DNA of 53,048 nucleotides from an uncultured beta proteobacterium (GCA_903876735.1 CAIRAW010000019.1:1-53048), one strand, 5' to 3'. Positions 1-10,218 are shown, numbered from the stretch's first letter. Translations and numbers: made by a program. Notes: generated by a model from the sequence alone, not told the origin.

Positions 1-76
1 AAAACAGACCGGACAAATGCTTGGGGTTTTCGGGATCAAACGCTGACCGAAGCATGAATGCTGGGACAATTGGTAC

Positions 77-1471
77 ATGAGTGAAGTCGTAACAAAGAAA
101 ATAAGCGCCCCAAAAATTGGGTTTGTCAGTCTCGGGTGCGCCAAGGCATTGACCGACTCTGAATTGATCCTGACGCAACTGAGCGCCGAGGGGTATGAAA
201 CCTCCAAGACATTCCAGGGTGCCGATCTGGTTATCGTCAATACCTGTGGGTTTATCGACGATGCAGTGAAGGAGAGCTTGGACACCATTGGCGAAGCATT
301 GGCGGAAAACGGCAAAGTCATCGTCACCGGTTGCCTTGGCGCCAAGACGGCGATGGACGGCGGCAATCTGGTGCGCCAGATGCACCCCAGTGTGCTGGCT
401 GTAACGGGTCCACAGGCAACCCAGGAAGTGATGGATGCGGTGCACGCCAGTTTGCCCAGGCCGCATGATCCGTTTTTGGACCTGGTACCCAATGCATTTG
501 GTGTTGCGGGTTTGAAACTGACGCCCCGGCATTACGCCTACATCAAGATCAGTGAAGGCTGCAACCATCGCTGCACCTTTTGCATCATCCCTTCGATGCG
601 GGGTGATCTGGTGTCGCGACCGATCGGCGATGTGCTGAAAGAAGCGGCGGCCCTGTTTGAAGGCGGGGTCAAGGAACTGTTGGTGATCAGCCAGGATACG
701 TCAGCGTATGGCGTTGATGTCAAATACCGAACCGGCTTCTGGAATGGCAGACCCATCAAGACTCGCATGCTGGAATTGGTGCAGGCGCTCGGAGAAATGG
801 CGCAGCCTTATGGGGCCTGGGTTCGTCTGCACTACGTCTACCCCTACCCGAGTGTGGATGAAGTCATTCCCCTGATGGCGGCCGGCCTGGTCTTGCCCTA
901 TCTTGATGTGCCGCTTCAGCACAGCCACCCCGATGTGCTCAAGCGCATGAAGCGGCCGGCCAGCGGCGAGAAAAATCTGGAGCGGATCCAGCGCTGGCGT
1001 GAGACTTGTCCTGAAATCGTGGTGCGCAGCACCTTCATCGCGGGTTTCCCGGGCGAAACTGAAGAAGAGTTCAGCCATTTGCTCGAGTTCATGCGTGAGG
1101 CACAAATTGACCGCACCGGATGCTTTGCCTACAGCCCGGTGCAGGGAGCTGCCGCCAACGACCTTCCCGGGATGTTGCCGGCCGAGCTTCGGGAAGAACG
1201 TCGGGCACGCTTCATGGCGGTGGCTGAGGCGGTATCGGTGGCCCGATTGCGTCAGCGCGTTGGGGCCACCATGCAGATTCTGGTTGATTCGGCTCCTGCG
1301 CTGGGAAGAAAAGGCGGTCTTGGCCGGAGTTACGCGGATGCACCCGAGATTGACGGTGTCGTTCAACTGATGGCGCCGGAAAAAATCAGCAAGACCTTGC
1401 GGGTCGGTGAATTCACCAAAGCACGTATTGTTTCGGCAGTGGGTCACGATCTTGTGGCACAGCCGTTTTAG
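77..1471 (+). CDS. rimO: Ribosomal protein S12 methylthiotransferase RimO
   Basis: Radical-SAM enzyme that adds a methylthio group to the conserved aspartate of ribosomal protein S12 in the cytoplasm. The 464-aa product has the three N-terminal cluster cysteines C21 (SLGCAK), C57 (NTCGF) and C86 (TGCLG). The radical-SAM motif CNHRCTFC follows, and the C-terminus resembles a TRAM domain. The length is normal for the family. The related enzyme MiaB is the main alternative, but the [18 protein letters not shown] context and the ending fit RimO. No strong Shine-Dalgarno sequence precedes the ATG. It is followed by a bidirectional hairpin terminator and is probably monocistronic. Confidence 0.95.
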   Translation: MSEVVTKKISAPKIGFVSLGCAKALTDSELILTQLSAEGYETSKTFQGADLVIVNTCGFIDDAVKESLDTIGEALAENGKVIVTGCLGAKTAMDGGNLVRQMHPSVLAVTGPQATQEVMDAVHASLPRPHDPFLDLVPNAFGVAGLKLTPRHYAYIKISEGCNHRCTFCIIPSMRGDLVSRPIGDVLKEAAALFEGGVKELLVISQDTSAYGVDVKYRTGFWNGRPIKTRMLELVQALGEMAQPYGAWVRLHYVYPYPSVDEVIPLMAAGLVLPYLDVPLQHSHPDVLKRMKRPASGEKNLERIQRWRETCPEIVVRSTFIAGFPGETEEEFSHLLEFMREAQIDRTGCFAYSPVQGAAANDLPGMLPAELREERRARFMAVAEAVSVARLRQRVGATMQILVDSAPALGRKGGLGRSYADAPEIDGVVQLMAPEKISKTLRVGEFTKARIVSAVGHDLVAQPF

Positions 1472-1500
1472 CACTGACGTTTTGACAACGTTGTGGGCAC

Positions 1501-1534
1501 AAAAAGAAGCCGCTGGCAATGCAGCGGCTTTTTT
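1501..1534. terminator. Bidirectional Rho-independent terminator
   Basis: Nine-base perfect stem AAGCCGCTG/CAGCGGCTT with a six-base loop, flanked by an A-tract on the left and a T-tract on the right. It can therefore stop both rimO transcripts (plus) and tRNA-Leu transcripts (minus). Confidence 0.85.
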
Positions 1535-1584
1535 CAAAAAGCATCCGTTAATCTTCTTAGAAAATGAACGGATTTCATTTATAT

Positions 1585-1669
<85 letters not shown>

Positions 1670-1719
1670 ATTTCAGGAAAGAAAGTAATTGTATCAAAAA
1701 TAGTAGCCAAACCAGCGGC

Positions 1720-3993
1720 TTGCTGGATGAAGTTGAAGGAATAGTGCAAGGCCATCGTGACGGCCACGGATTTGTGTCGCGTGATGACGGTGCGCCTGAC
1801 ATCTATTTGCCGCCAAATGAAATGCGGGCCGTGCTGCACAAGGACCGTGTCAAGGTACGCATCGTGCGGTCCGATCGCAAGGGCAGGCCAGAGGGCCGGG
1901 TGGTTGAAATCATGGAACGCTCCAGCCAGACCATCATCGGTCGCCTCCTGCAGGAAAGCGGTATCTGGATTGTTGTGCCGGAAGACAAGCGCTATGGTCA
2001 GGATGTGCTCGTTCCCAAGGCGGCCACTGGCGCAGCCAAGGCGGGCCAGGTGGTAGTCGTCGAGTTGACGGAGGCACCTGCCCTATATGGCCAACCGGTC
2101 GGGCGCGTCACCGAGGTGCTGGGTGAGGTTGACGACCCTGGCATGGAAATTGAAATCGCGGTGCGCAAATACAGCGTGCCGCATGAATTCTCCGACTCCT
2201 GCATTGCGTTAGCCCGGTCCTTGCCCGATACGGTTCGGTCTCAGGACAAAAAGCGCAGGGTCGATTTAACCGACGTCGCATTGGTGACGATCGATGGTGA
2301 AGATGCCCGGGATTTTGATGATGCGGTCTATTGTGAGCCGGCCAAGATTGGCAAGGGGAAATCTGCGGCCGTGGGCTGGCGCCTGCTGGTCGCGATTGCC
2401 GATGTCAGTCATTATGTTGAAACCGGATCGAGCATCGATGTCGATGCCTACGATCGTGCCACCAGCGTGTACTTTCCGCGGCGCGTGATTCCGATGCTGC
2501 CAGAGAAGTTGTCCAATGGACTGTGTTCACTCAATCCTGAGGTTGAACGCCTGTGCATGGTGTGCGACATGATGGTGACGGAAGACGGCGAGGTTTCGGC
2601 CTATCAGTTCTACCCGGCCGTGATGTGGAGCCATGCACGCTTTACTTATAACGAGGTGGCGGCGATTCTTGCCAACACGCGTGGCCCGGAAGCTTTGAAG
2701 CGCAAGGAGCGGGTTACGGACCTGCTCAATCTGCACGATGTATACCAGGCCTTGCATAAGGCGCGGGTGCGCCGCGGGGCTGTGGACTTCGAAACGGTTG
2801 AAACACAAATCGTTTGTGACGAGGTCGGACGCATCGAAAAAATCGTGCCGCGCACGCGCAATGACGCACACAAGCTGATCGAAGAGGCGATGTTGGCTGC
2901 CAATGTCTGCAGCGCCGACTATATTGCGCAGAGCAAGCATGCTGGCCTGTTTCGTGTGCATGAAGGTCCGACGCCGGAAAAGGTTGAACTGCTTCGCAAC
3001 TACCTCAAGGCCATTGGCCTTGCCTTGACGGTTAGCGATGATCCGACACCGGGTGAGTTTCAGGCGATTGCAGCGGCAACCGCCGAGCGACCGGATGCGG
3101 CGCAAATCCATTCCATGTTGTTGCGTTCCATGCAGCAGGCGATCTATACGCCGCTCAACAGCGGTCATTTCGGTTTGGCGTTCGAGGCCTATACGCACTT
3201 CACCAGTCCCATCCGGCGTTACCCGGATCTGCTGGTGCACCGGGTAATCAAGGCCATTCTGGCCAAGACCAAGTACCAGCTTCCAGTGCTGCCGACGCCG
3301 GGTGAAGCCCATGCCAAGCTTTCGCGTCGCATTGAAAAGGGACTGGCCGCGCGGGTTGCGGAGCCTGGATACAAGCCGAAGAAGCAGAGTCCCGAGACAC
3401 AGGCCTGGCAAGCTGCGGGCATGCATTGCAGCGCCAACGAGCGTCGTGCCGACGAGGCCAGTCGCGACGTGGAAGCCTGGCTTAAATGCAAGTACATGCA
3501 TGAGCACCTCGGCGAAGAGTACAGCGGCGTGGTCAGTTCTGTGACCAGTTTTGGCATCTTTGTCACGCTCGATGCGATGTATGTCGAAGGACTGGTCCAC
3601 ATCACGGAACTCGGCGGTGACTACTACCGCTTTGACGAGGCGCGCCAAGAACTGCGCGGCGAACGCACCGGCGTGCGCTACGCTATCGGAACCCGCGTTC
3701 AGGTGCAGGTCAGCCGGGTTGATCTGGATGGCCGTCGAATCGATTTTCGACTGTTGACGGCAGCGGACGGTTTGCTGTCTCGACCGACGGCGGGCAAAGA
3801 TCTCCCGCAAAAGGTTGCCGGTCGCATTGCGTTCGACAAGCCGGGCACACCACCGGCCAAGCGTCCGGCACGCAAAGCGGCGCAGCGCTCGGTGCGCTCC
3901 TCTGATGCCGATGTGCCGTTGATCAAGTCAGGTGGACGTACCTCGATCGCCAAGAGCAAGGACAAGGGACGCAAGTCACGCCGGCGCACCTGA
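1720..3993 (+). CDS. rnr: Ribonuclease R (3'-5' exoribonuclease)
   Basis: Hydrolytic 3'-5' exoribonuclease that degrades structured RNA. Cold-shock OB domains at the N-terminus are followed by the RNB catalytic domain with the acidic cluster DGEDARDFDDAV, then an S1 domain (GEEYSGVVSSVTSFGIF). The tail is rich in Lys/Arg, as in other RNase R proteins. The start is uncertain. The frame is open from a GTG at 1642, but that lies inside the tRNA gene on the other strand. An in-frame ATC at 1693 sits 11 nt after AGGAAAG and would begin IKNSSQTSGLLDEVEG. The first conventional start beyond the tRNA that keeps the conserved LLDEVEGIVQGHRDGHGF is TTG at 1720, used here. A GTG at 1744 would cut into the conserved N-terminus. 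Confidence 0.9.
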   Translation: MLDEVEGIVQGHRDGHGFVSRDDGAPDIYLPPNEMRAVLHKDRVKVRIVRSDRKGRPEGRVVEIMERSSQTIIGRLLQESGIWIVVPEDKRYGQDVLVPKAATGAAKAGQVVVVELTEAPALYGQPVGRVTEVLGEVDDPGMEIEIAVRKYSVPHEFSDSCIALARSLPDTVRSQDKKRRVDLTDVALVTIDGEDARDFDDAVYCEPAKIGKGKSAAVGWRLLVAIADVSHYVETGSSIDVDAYDRATSVYFPRRVIPMLPEKLSNGLCSLNPEVERLCMVCDMMVTEDGEVSAYQFYPAVMWSHARFTYNEVAAILANTRGPEALKRKERVTDLLNLHDVYQALHKARVRRGAVDFETVETQIVCDEVGRIEKIVPRTRNDAHKLIEEAMLAANVCSADYIAQSKHAGLFRVHEGPTPEKVELLRNYLKAIGLALTVSDDPTPGEFQAIAAATAERPDAAQIHSMLLRSMQQAIYTPLNSGHFGLAFEAYTHFTSPIRRYPDLLVHRVIKAILAKTKYQLPVLPTPGEAHAKLSRRIEKGLAARVAEPGYKPKKQSPETQAWQAAGMHCSANERRADEASRDVEAWLKCKYMHEHLGEEYSGVVSSVTSFGIFVTLDAMYVEGLVHITELGGDYYRFDEARQELRGERTGVRYAIGTRVQVQVSRVDLDGRRIDFRLLTAADGLLSRPTAGKDLPQKVAGRIAFDKPGTPPAKRPARKAAQRSVRSSDADVPLIKSGGRTSIAKSKDKGRKSRRRT

Positions 3994-4029
3994 TCTGATC
4001 GACTTCATACTTTTAGCAGGTAAGCAAAT

Positions 4030-4785
4030 ATGACTTCGAATTCAAAAGTGGCCATCGTGACTGGTGCCGGAACCGGCATTGGAAAAGCCGCCACACTGGC
4101 CTTGCTCAAGGCCGGCTATCGAGTGGTGCTCGCTGGTCGGCGTCCTGCACCGTTGGACGAGGTGCTGGCGCTTGGTGCTGCACCGGATCGTTCGTTGGCA
4201 GTGGTTACCGATGTGGCGGATTCGGATTCGGTGAAGGCCCTGTTTGATGCCGCAGTTCAGCGGTTTGGCCGGGTTGATGTGCTGTTCAACAATGCCGGGG
4301 TCGGCGCGCCGGCCATCCCCCTGGAAGATCTGACGCTGGCGCAGTGGAAGAACGTGGTCGATATCAACCTGACCGGCATGTTTCTGTGCATTCAGCAGGC
4401 ATTCCGCGTGATGAAGGCGCAAGTCCCGCAGGGCGGGCGAATCATCAACAACGGCTCCATTTCGGCCACCACGCCACGTCCGAATTCAAGTCCTTACACG
4501 GCAACCAAACACGCGGTCCAGGGCTTGACAAAATCGGCCTCACTGGACGGTCGAAATTACAACATTGCTGTGGGGCAGATCGACGTCGGCAACGCGGGAA
4601 CCGAAATGGCGCAGCGCATGGCCACCGGCATCCTGCAGCCCAATGGCGACACGATGGTCGAACCGCTGATGGATGTGAACATCGTGGGCCAGTCTGTTTT
4701 GTACATGGCCAACCTGCCGTTGGAGGCCAATGTGATGTTCCACACCGTGATGGCAACCCGGATGCCATTTGCCGGGCGCGGTTGA
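4030..4785 (+). CDS. SDR-family oxidoreductase
   Basis: Classical short-chain dehydrogenase/reductase of 251 aa, a Rossmann-fold NAD(P)-dependent oxidoreductase. Visible motifs are the cofactor loop TGAGTGIG near the N-terminus, NNAGVG, the catalytic serine in NNGSIS, and YTATK with the catalytic Tyr and Lys. The basic residues in the loop LAGRRP after the second beta strand favour NADP(H), which is inference. The substrate cannot be read from sequence. It lies 36 nt after rnr on the same strand and is convergent, 2 nt apart, with the NAD(P)HX-repair gene. There is a purine-poor leader, and the ATG at 4030 follows AGCAGG. Confidence 0.85.
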   Translation: MTSNSKVAIVTGAGTGIGKAATLALLKAGYRVVLAGRRPAPLDEVLALGAAPDRSLAVVTDVADSDSVKALFDAAVQRFGRVDVLFNNAGVGAPAIPLEDLTLAQWKNVVDINLTGMFLCIQQAFRVMKAQVPQGGRIINNGSISATTPRPNSSPYTATKHAVQGLTKSASLDGRNYNIAVGQIDVGNAGTEMAQRMATGILQPNGDTMVEPLMDVNIVGQSVLYMANLPLEANVMFHTVMATRMPFAGRG

Positions 4786-4787
4786 CC

Positions 4788-6245
4788 TCAGATCGGTTGC
4801 AGCGAACGGGCCAGCGCTCCGGCAGTCAGGGGCAAATCATCAGGCCAGTGGTCAGCCTTTAGTCCATGCTGAAAGACCGCTTCGCAACTGACCCGCCAGC
4901 TTGGTGATTCCGTTGCGAGTCCGGCTCCGATCAGACCGGCCAGCACATCGCCGCTACCCGCCGTCGCCAATCTGGCATTCCCTGTTGGGTTTAGGACTGG
5001 TGTTTGTCCGGGGGCTGCGATGACGCTACCCGATCCCTTGAGCACCACGGTGCAGCCAAAGCGAACTGCCAGGCGCTGCGCTGCAGCGAGGCGATCGCCT
5101 TGCACCTGAGCGGCCGTGTTTCCCAGCAAGCGGGCCGCTTCCAGTGGATGAGGTGTCAGCACCGTACTGGCGAAACGTCTGGTTCGGGCGCTCAGCAGGG
5201 TTTGGAGTTGCGAGTCCGTTGCGATGGCGTTCAGCGCGTCCGCATCGATCACCAGTCGCGCCGCGCTTGACAGTATTTTTGGCAAGTAGCTGCGGATCGC
5301 ATCACCGCCGCCGCAGCCGCAGACCACGGTCATGGATTTGAATTCCAGCGCCTCAATTGGCCGGAACATCAGTTCTGGCCGACTGGTGTCCGTACTCAGG
5401 CTGGCGCCGTCGAGCAGTCCGACAAAGACCCGTCCTGCGCCGGCATGCAGTGCAGCAGATGCAGCCAGCAAGGCTGCGCCCGTCATGCCCGGCGCACCAC
5501 CGACAATGGCGACATCGCCATAACTGCCTTTGTGCGATGCGTGAAGGCGTCTTGTCTGCCTGGTCGGTGCCCCAGCCAGCCAAGCGTCATGGGTAATGGC
5601 TGCGGACCTGTTTTGCTCGATTTGCAGATCATCCAGCCAGACAGTCGCTGCAGCATCGCGTCCATGGCCGGTGAACAGCCCGGGTTTGAGTGTGAGCAGG
5701 CTCAAGCAGTGGTGGGCCTTGACGCAGGACGGGCCCGCATGACCGGTGTCGGCATGCAGCCCGGTAGGGATGTCCACGGCCAGCACGGTGGCGTCGCTGG
5801 TATTGAGCAAGTCAATCCACTTTGCCATGCGCCCCTCTGGCGCGCGCGTGGCGCCGATGCCGAGCAGGGCGTCAATGCCAAAATCGAAGTCAATGGGCGC
5901 TTCCTCGGCAAACTCGACACCAGCGTCCAGAGCCCGCTGCCATGAGGCCTGTGCGTCGGGTGGTGCTGTATCCGCATGGCCAAGCCAGGTCACCACCGGA
6001 CGCTTTCCCCATTGTTGCAGGTGCATGGCGGCTTCCATGCCGTCGCCCCCGTTGTTGCCAGGGCCGCAGGCGATCCATGGGCGCCGACTGTGTGGCGCCA
6101 GGGCCAGCGCCAGTTGAGCAAGCGCCAGACCAGCGCGCTGCATCAAGACGTGTGACGGCAGGGCTTCCTGGGCTGCGAGTTCAATGCGACGGGTGGCGGC
6201 AACGCTGTGCAAAGCATGGCGCAGGGCGAAGTCGATTCTTTTCAC
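4788..6245 (-). CDS. nnr: Bifunctional NAD(P)H-hydrate epimerase / ADP-dependent dehydratase
   Basis: Repairs hydrated NADH/NADPH. The N-terminal YjeF-N half epimerises R-NAD(P)HX, and the C-terminal ribokinase-like half dehydrates S-NAD(P)HX using ADP. The 485-aa protein carries GPGNNGGDG in the epimerase half and the dehydratase phosphate loop TAGSGDVLAGLIGAG near the C-terminus. This is the fused two-domain form seen in E. coli YjeF. The next gene in the direction of transcription upstream, the MBL hydrolase, ends 5 nt away, so the two are probably co-transcribed. Confidence 0.93.
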   Translation of the reverse strand: MKRIDFALRHALHSVAATRRIELAAQEALPSHVLMQRAGLALAQLALALAPHSRRPWIACGPGNNGGDGMEAAMHLQQWGKRPVVTWLGHADTAPPDAQASWQRALDAGVEFAEEAPIDFDFGIDALLGIGATRAPEGRMAKWIDLLNTSDATVLAVDIPTGLHADTGHAGPSCVKAHHCLSLLTLKPGLFTGHGRDAAATVWLDDLQIEQNRSAAITHDAWLAGAPTRQTRRLHASHKGSYGDVAIVGGAPGMTGAALLAASAALHAGAGRVFVGLLDGASLSTDTSRPELMFRPIEALEFKSMTVVCGCGGGDAIRSYLPKILSSAARLVIDADALNAIATDSQLQTLLSARTRRFASTVLTPHPLEAARLLGNTAAQVQGDRLAAAQRLAVRFGCTVVLKGSGSVIAAPGQTPVLNPTGNARLATAGSGDVLAGLIGAGLATESPSWRVSCEAVFQHGLKADHWPDDLPLTAGALARSLQPI

Positions 6246-6250
6246 AGTGC

Positions 6251-7138
6251 CTAAAACTCGTAGGTTTCGCCTTCGCGGGCCAGCCGGTAGTCAGGGCCGC
6301 CCGCCTTGTGCTGGTTACCCGTCAGCACCTGTTGAAAGACGGCGTCCAGTGCATCATCGCTGCGGGTCGGTTCATGATGGGTGCAAAACAGAAGTTTGAC
6401 TTTGGCATTGATGGCGTATTGGATGCTGGTGTTGAAGGTGCCGTGTCCCCAACCCTTTCGCGCAGCATATTCCTGCTCGGTGTAAGAGCAGTCTGCAATC
6501 AATACATCCACCCCCGCCATGGCGCGCAGGATGCTGTCGGATTTTTCATCGATCAAGGCCTGGTACTCGGCATGACCGGCTTGATCTGGTTCGTAAATGT
6601 TTTGTGGCGGCTCGTGGTCGCCGGTGAAGAATATTGATTTTCCGTCGGCTTCGATCCGGTAACCAAAGTTAACCACCGGGTGATTGAGCAGATAGGGTGT
6701 GACCGTGGCCGATCCGATGCGCACGCTTTGTTCTGGGGCCAGCGTCACGTATTCGATGCGCGCTTTCATTTTTTCCTCCAGCACCGGGAAATAGCTGTGC
6801 TGCAACTGCACCGACATGACCTGCTCCACGCCTTTGCCCGAAACCGGATCAAAGGCGCCATGCAGGCGGAGCAGATTGCCGGAAATAAAATTAGGCGCAA
6901 AAAAAGGCAGACCCTGAATGTGGTCCCAATGCGAGTGGGTGATCAGCACATTGGCAGTCAAGGGCATCTCGCACAGCAGGGTCTGGGAGAGCGGAAATAT
7001 GCCGGTCCCGGCATCCAGGATGATCAGCTCATTGTTGTCCGTGCGAATTTCGATGCACGTGGTGTTGCCGCCATAACGCACCGTATTCGGTCCAGGTGAG
7101 GCAATGGAGCCTCGGACGCCCCAGAATTTGATTTTCAT
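6251..7138 (-). CDS. MBL-fold metallo-hydrolase
   Basis: A 295-aa member of the metallo-beta-lactamase superfamily, probably cytoplasmic because no signal peptide is seen. It begins with the characteristic KFWGVRGSIASPG and has the metal-binding motif THSHWDHIQG. Further ligands are FTGDHE, the Asp in LIADCSYTEQE, and a C-terminal CTHHEP. This resembles the PhnP/COG1235-type phosphodiesterase branch rather than beta-lactamases or glyoxalase II. The substrate is unknown. It lies 5 nt upstream of the NAD(P)HX repair gene in the same orientation. The 208 nt before its start hold no gene, and no clear promoter was recognised. Confidence 0.82.
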   Translation of the reverse strand: MKIKFWGVRGSIASPGPNTVRYGGNTTCIEIRTDNNELIILDAGTGIFPLSQTLLCEMPLTANVLITHSHWDHIQGLPFFAPNFISGNLLRLHGAFDPVSGKGVEQVMSVQLQHSYFPVLEEKMKARIEYVTLAPEQSVRIGSATVTPYLLNHPVVNFGYRIEADGKSIFFTGDHEPPQNIYEPDQAGHAEYQALIDEKSDSILRAMAGVDVLIADCSYTEQEYAARKGWGHGTFNTSIQYAINAKVKLLFCTHHEPTRSDDALDAVFQQVLTGNQHKAGGPDYRLAREGETYEF

Positions 7139-7346
7139 TCCTGGCCCTTTTGTCGATCAAAGCAGGTTGGTTTACGCAAACTACTTTGCGAAGTTGTTGC
7201 ACAACGAAGCGGATTCATCGTCCTGGCCGCAATGCAAGGATTGCTGGCGGCGATCAAGCACTTGCGTATTGTGGGGCTCATTTTCTGAATTGTCTTGCAA
7301 CATGAAAATCTGTCAACAGAAAAAAGAGTGTTATTGAAGCGCAAGA

Positions 7347-8600
7347 TCAAGCGCGAAGTCGCGCCACGCCAAACCCGGCAACGTCGAGGTCTGGCGACTT
7401 GCCGCCGACCAGATCGGCCAGCATGCGGGCCGAGCCGCAACTCAACGCCCAGCCGCTCGAGCCGTGACCCAGGTTCAGCCAGAGTCCGGCAATCCCGCTA
7501 GCACCGATCATCGGGGGGCCATTGGGCAGCATGGGACGCGCGCCTTTCCATTCCTGCACGCCGCCCGACAGATTGGCAGCGCCAGGAAACCAGTCCTGCA
7601 GAACCTTGTACAGGGTTTGCAGTGAACTGAGGCGCATCTTGTCGGGTGTGCCACCAAGTTCCGCGCTGCCAGCGACACGCACACGATTGCCCAGACGTGA
7701 AATTGCCACTTTGTAGCGCTCGTCCATGACGGCGCTGCGGGGCGCATTGAGGGGCTCGCGAATTGAGGCGCTAACCGAGTAACCGTGAACCGCTGTCAAC
7801 GGGATTTTCAGTCCCAAAGGCGCCAGCAAACGGGCTGAAGCCAGTCCGGCGCACATGACGAGGGCGTCGTATTGGCGCCCCACACTTTCACCGGCGATGT
7901 CGAGGCAGACGCCTTTGGCGCAGGCCACGCTCTTGACTTCCGTATTGAACTGGAAATCGACTCCCAATCGCTGCGCCTTGCCTTTGAGCAAAAGGGCAAA
8001 TTGCCTGCAGTTTCCGACCTCGTCGTCAGGCAGGTGGATGGCGCCGAAAAATGGGGTGTCCGGATTGAGTGCGGGCTCGACCTTTCGTGCCTCGGCCGGG
8101 CTGACTTCCCTGAAAGAAACACCGGCCTCACGCAGGACTTGCAGCCCAGGCTGTGCCAGTTTGCTGTCCTTCTCGGAACGCAACAGAACCATGTAGCCGT
8201 CACTGCGTTCGTATTCCAGGGACAAATCGTTCGTAATGTGGTGCAGACGTTCCCGGCTGTAGAAGGCCAGTCGCTGCAATTTGGTCCGGTGCGCCAGATA
8301 GGTCTCGAGATTGCAGGCGCGCAACCATTTCCACATCCAGACCAGGTCACGGGTCGCGAGCGGCAAGCTCACTTTGACAGGCGCGTAGTGGCTCAGCAAG
8401 TGCCCGAGCACCTTGGCTGGCATGCCGGGCGCGGCCCATGGCGTCACATAGCCCGGTGCCACCAGACCGGCATTGGCAAAGCTGGCTTCCTCGGCGGCGG
8501 CGCCGCAGCGCTCCAGCACGGTTACTTCGTGGCCGTCGCAGGCCAATTCGTAGGCCGTTGTGACACCAACGATGCCCGCACCAATGACTGCAATTTTCAT
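7347..8600 (-). CDS. dadA: D-amino acid dehydrogenase
   Basis: FAD-dependent oxidative deamination of D-amino acids (D-alanine in the model enzyme) to 2-oxo acids, feeding electrons into the respiratory chain at the inner membrane. The 417-aa protein starts with the FAD-binding motif MKIAVIGAGIVGVTTAYELA and continues with the DadA-type segment FANAGLVAPGYVTPWAAPG. The C-terminal second FAD motif NLGHGSSGWALSCGSA is intact. Length fits the family. No dadX racemase is adjacent. An amidase gene lies 113 nt upstream in the same direction, which hints at a catabolic unit, but this is not proven. Confidence 0.9.
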   Translation of the reverse strand: MKIAVIGAGIVGVTTAYELACDGHEVTVLERCGAAAEEASFANAGLVAPGYVTPWAAPGMPAKVLGHLLSHYAPVKVSLPLATRDLVWMWKWLRACNLETYLAHRTKLQRLAFYSRERLHHITNDLSLEYERSDGYMVLLRSEKDSKLAQPGLQVLREAGVSFREVSPAEARKVEPALNPDTPFFGAIHLPDDEVGNCRQFALLLKGKAQRLGVDFQFNTEVKSVACAKGVCLDIAGESVGRQYDALVMCAGLASARLLAPLGLKIPLTAVHGYSVSASIREPLNAPRSAVMDERYKVAISRLGNRVRVAGSAELGGTPDKMRLSSLQTLYKVLQDWFPGAANLSGGVQEWKGARPMLPNGPPMIGASGIAGLWLNLGHGSSGWALSCGSARMLADLVGGKSPDLDVAGFGVARLRA

Positions 8601-8621
8601 GAACCCTCGTGTTTTTGATCG

Positions 8622-8636
8622 GCCTGTTCGACAGGC
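8622..8636. repeat. REP-like palindrome fragment
   Basis: Perfect inverted repeat GCCTGT-tcg-ACAGGC inside the 113-nt amidase-dadA gap. The string TGTTCGACAGGCTGAG resembles a short intergenic repeat common in betaproteobacteria. That resemblance is recalled and was not searched. It could also act as an RNA hairpin between the two genes. Confidence 0.4.
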
Positions 8637-8713
8637 TGAGGTAATGAAGTTTCTTGATCCTGAAGGTTCAAGGCGGATGGACTCGCTGCAATGTGTTCAA
8701 GGTGGACGCCAAG

Positions 8714-10045
8714 TCACTGTTGGCCCAACAATTGTTCGATCTGCAATGCGATGTTGAGTACCGGATCATCGCGCATGGCGCCAGCCCAGACCATCATACC
8801 AACGGGCAATTCGTCGGGGCTCTGGCAAGGGATCGAGATGGCGCAGCCATCGAGCATGTTGACGACACTGGTGTTGCGCAGCAGCAGGGCGTTGAGCCGG
8901 AAAAATTCATCATCGCGCTCGGGCCCCGGTGAGACGTCCGCAATTGGCGCAGCCGTCACTGGCGTTGTGGGCGACAGAATGGCGTCAAATCCCTGCATGG
9001 CTGCATCCATTTTGCAGATCCACCGCTGCCGCGCGCCCAGCATCTCGATGTAATCACAGGCACTCATGCTGGCGCCCCGCTGGATACGGGTGGCGACACG
9101 CGGGTCGTAGCGTTGTGCTTTGCGTTCCAGCAGCCGGCGATGCCAGGCGTAGCTCTCGGTGGCTGAGATGCTGCCGGCAACTTGAATCTGCGGGAGTTCG
9201 TTGAGTTCGGTGAGTTCCAACTCGGTGATCGTTGCACCTGCCTTGCGCAAGGCGTTCAGTGTGCGTTGCCAGGCACGCGTCACCGTGGCATCGAGTCCGT
9301 CCAGCATGAGGGTACTGGCAACTGCCAGGCGGTAGGCGCCCAAGGGCGCAGCGCTGCGCGTGACCCTGCGCTGCGCCAGAATTTCATGCGCCAGGATCGC
9401 GTCCGGCACCGAGCGTGTGAGGGCGCAAACCGTATCGAGCGTGGTGGACAGCGGCAGAGCGCCTGCGGTTGGAACCAGTCGGGCCGTATTTTTGAAGCCG
9501 ACAATGCCGTTAAGCGCTGCCGGAATACGGATCGAGCCGCCCGTGTCCGAGCCCAGTCCGATGAATGCGGCACCGCTTGCGACCGACACCGCTGCGCCTG
9601 ATGAAGAACCACCGGGAATAAGCGCTAATTTCGTGGAGCAGGCGTTGGCCGGGGTTCCGAAGTGCGGGTTGACGCCGACACCCGAGAACGCAAATTCGAC
9701 CATGTTTGTGCGTCCCATGAAGGCAGCGCCGGCGCGCCGCAGTCGTGCAACGGCTGGACTGTCTTGCTGTGCTGCAGCAGCGTCCTGCAGGGCGACAGAG
9801 CCTGCGGTGGTGGTTTGACCGGCAACGTCAAACAGGTCCTTGACCGAGACTGCAAGACCGGCGAGCGGCGTTTTTTCAACCTGTGGCCGGCGAGCAATGG
9901 CGCGGGCCTCGTTGAAAGTGGCCAGCAAAAAGACGTGTTTGCAAGGCGCTGATTGGGCAATATCGATGGCGCGCTCGATTTCCGTCGTGGAATCGGTCTC
10001 AGCGCTGCGCAGTCGGCACAGTGTCGTTTGAAGGTCTGGGGTCAT
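8714..10045 (-). CDS. Amidase (amidase-signature family)
   Basis: Amidase-signature hydrolase with a Ser-cisSer-Lys triad. The lysine is in GLAVSVKDLFDVAGQT and the serines are in GGSSSGAAVSVASG and GLGSDTGGSIRIPAA. The 443-aa form starts at MTPDLQ. The frame stays open for 26 more codons upstream, but that extension is unlike family N-termini and runs into the presumed rpsB promoter. The family includes GatA, allophanate hydrolase and aryl-amidases. No gatB or gatC is nearby, so a role in tRNA amidation is not supported and the substrate is unknown. It is divergent from rpsB. Confidence 0.85.
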   Translation of the reverse strand: MTPDLQTTLCRLRSAETDSTTEIERAIDIAQSAPCKHVFLLATFNEARAIARRPQVEKTPLAGLAVSVKDLFDVAGQTTTAGSVALQDAAAAQQDSPAVARLRRAGAAFMGRTNMVEFAFSGVGVNPHFGTPANACSTKLALIPGGSSSGAAVSVASGAAFIGLGSDTGGSIRIPAALNGIVGFKNTARLVPTAGALPLSTTLDTVCALTRSVPDAILAHEILAQRRVTRSAAPLGAYRLAVASTLMLDGLDATVTRAWQRTLNALRKAGATITELELTELNELPQIQVAGSISATESYAWHRRLLERKAQRYDPRVATRIQRGASMSACDYIEMLGARQRWICKMDAAMQGFDAILSPTTPVTAAPIADVSPGPERDDEFFRLNALLLRNTSVVNMLDGCAISIPCQSPDELPVGMMVWAGAMRDDPVLNIALQIEQLLGQQ

Positions 10046-10063
10046 GGGGTTCGGGTGGGCCTG

Positions 10064-10072
10064 TGCTATAGT
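10064..10072 (+). promoter_or_regulatory. Candidate extended -10 promoter of rpsB
   Basis: TGCTATAGT is an extended -10 element about 147 nt before the rpsB start. No convincing -35 was found. The implied leader of about 140 nt could carry S2 autoregulation, as known for rpsB in other proteobacteria, but no specific fold was established here. Confidence 0.45.
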
Positions 10073-10218
10073 CCTTGGGTTTCGCTGAGTAGTCAAATGA
10101 CTGTTCAGAGAACAAATCAGCAAACCAGTTTAATCAAGGTGTTGCGGGCGCTACCGGGAAATTCCTGAGGCGTTTGCAAAAACGAACTGGATTTTAGACC
10201 TAACCTTTGGAGTTAACC

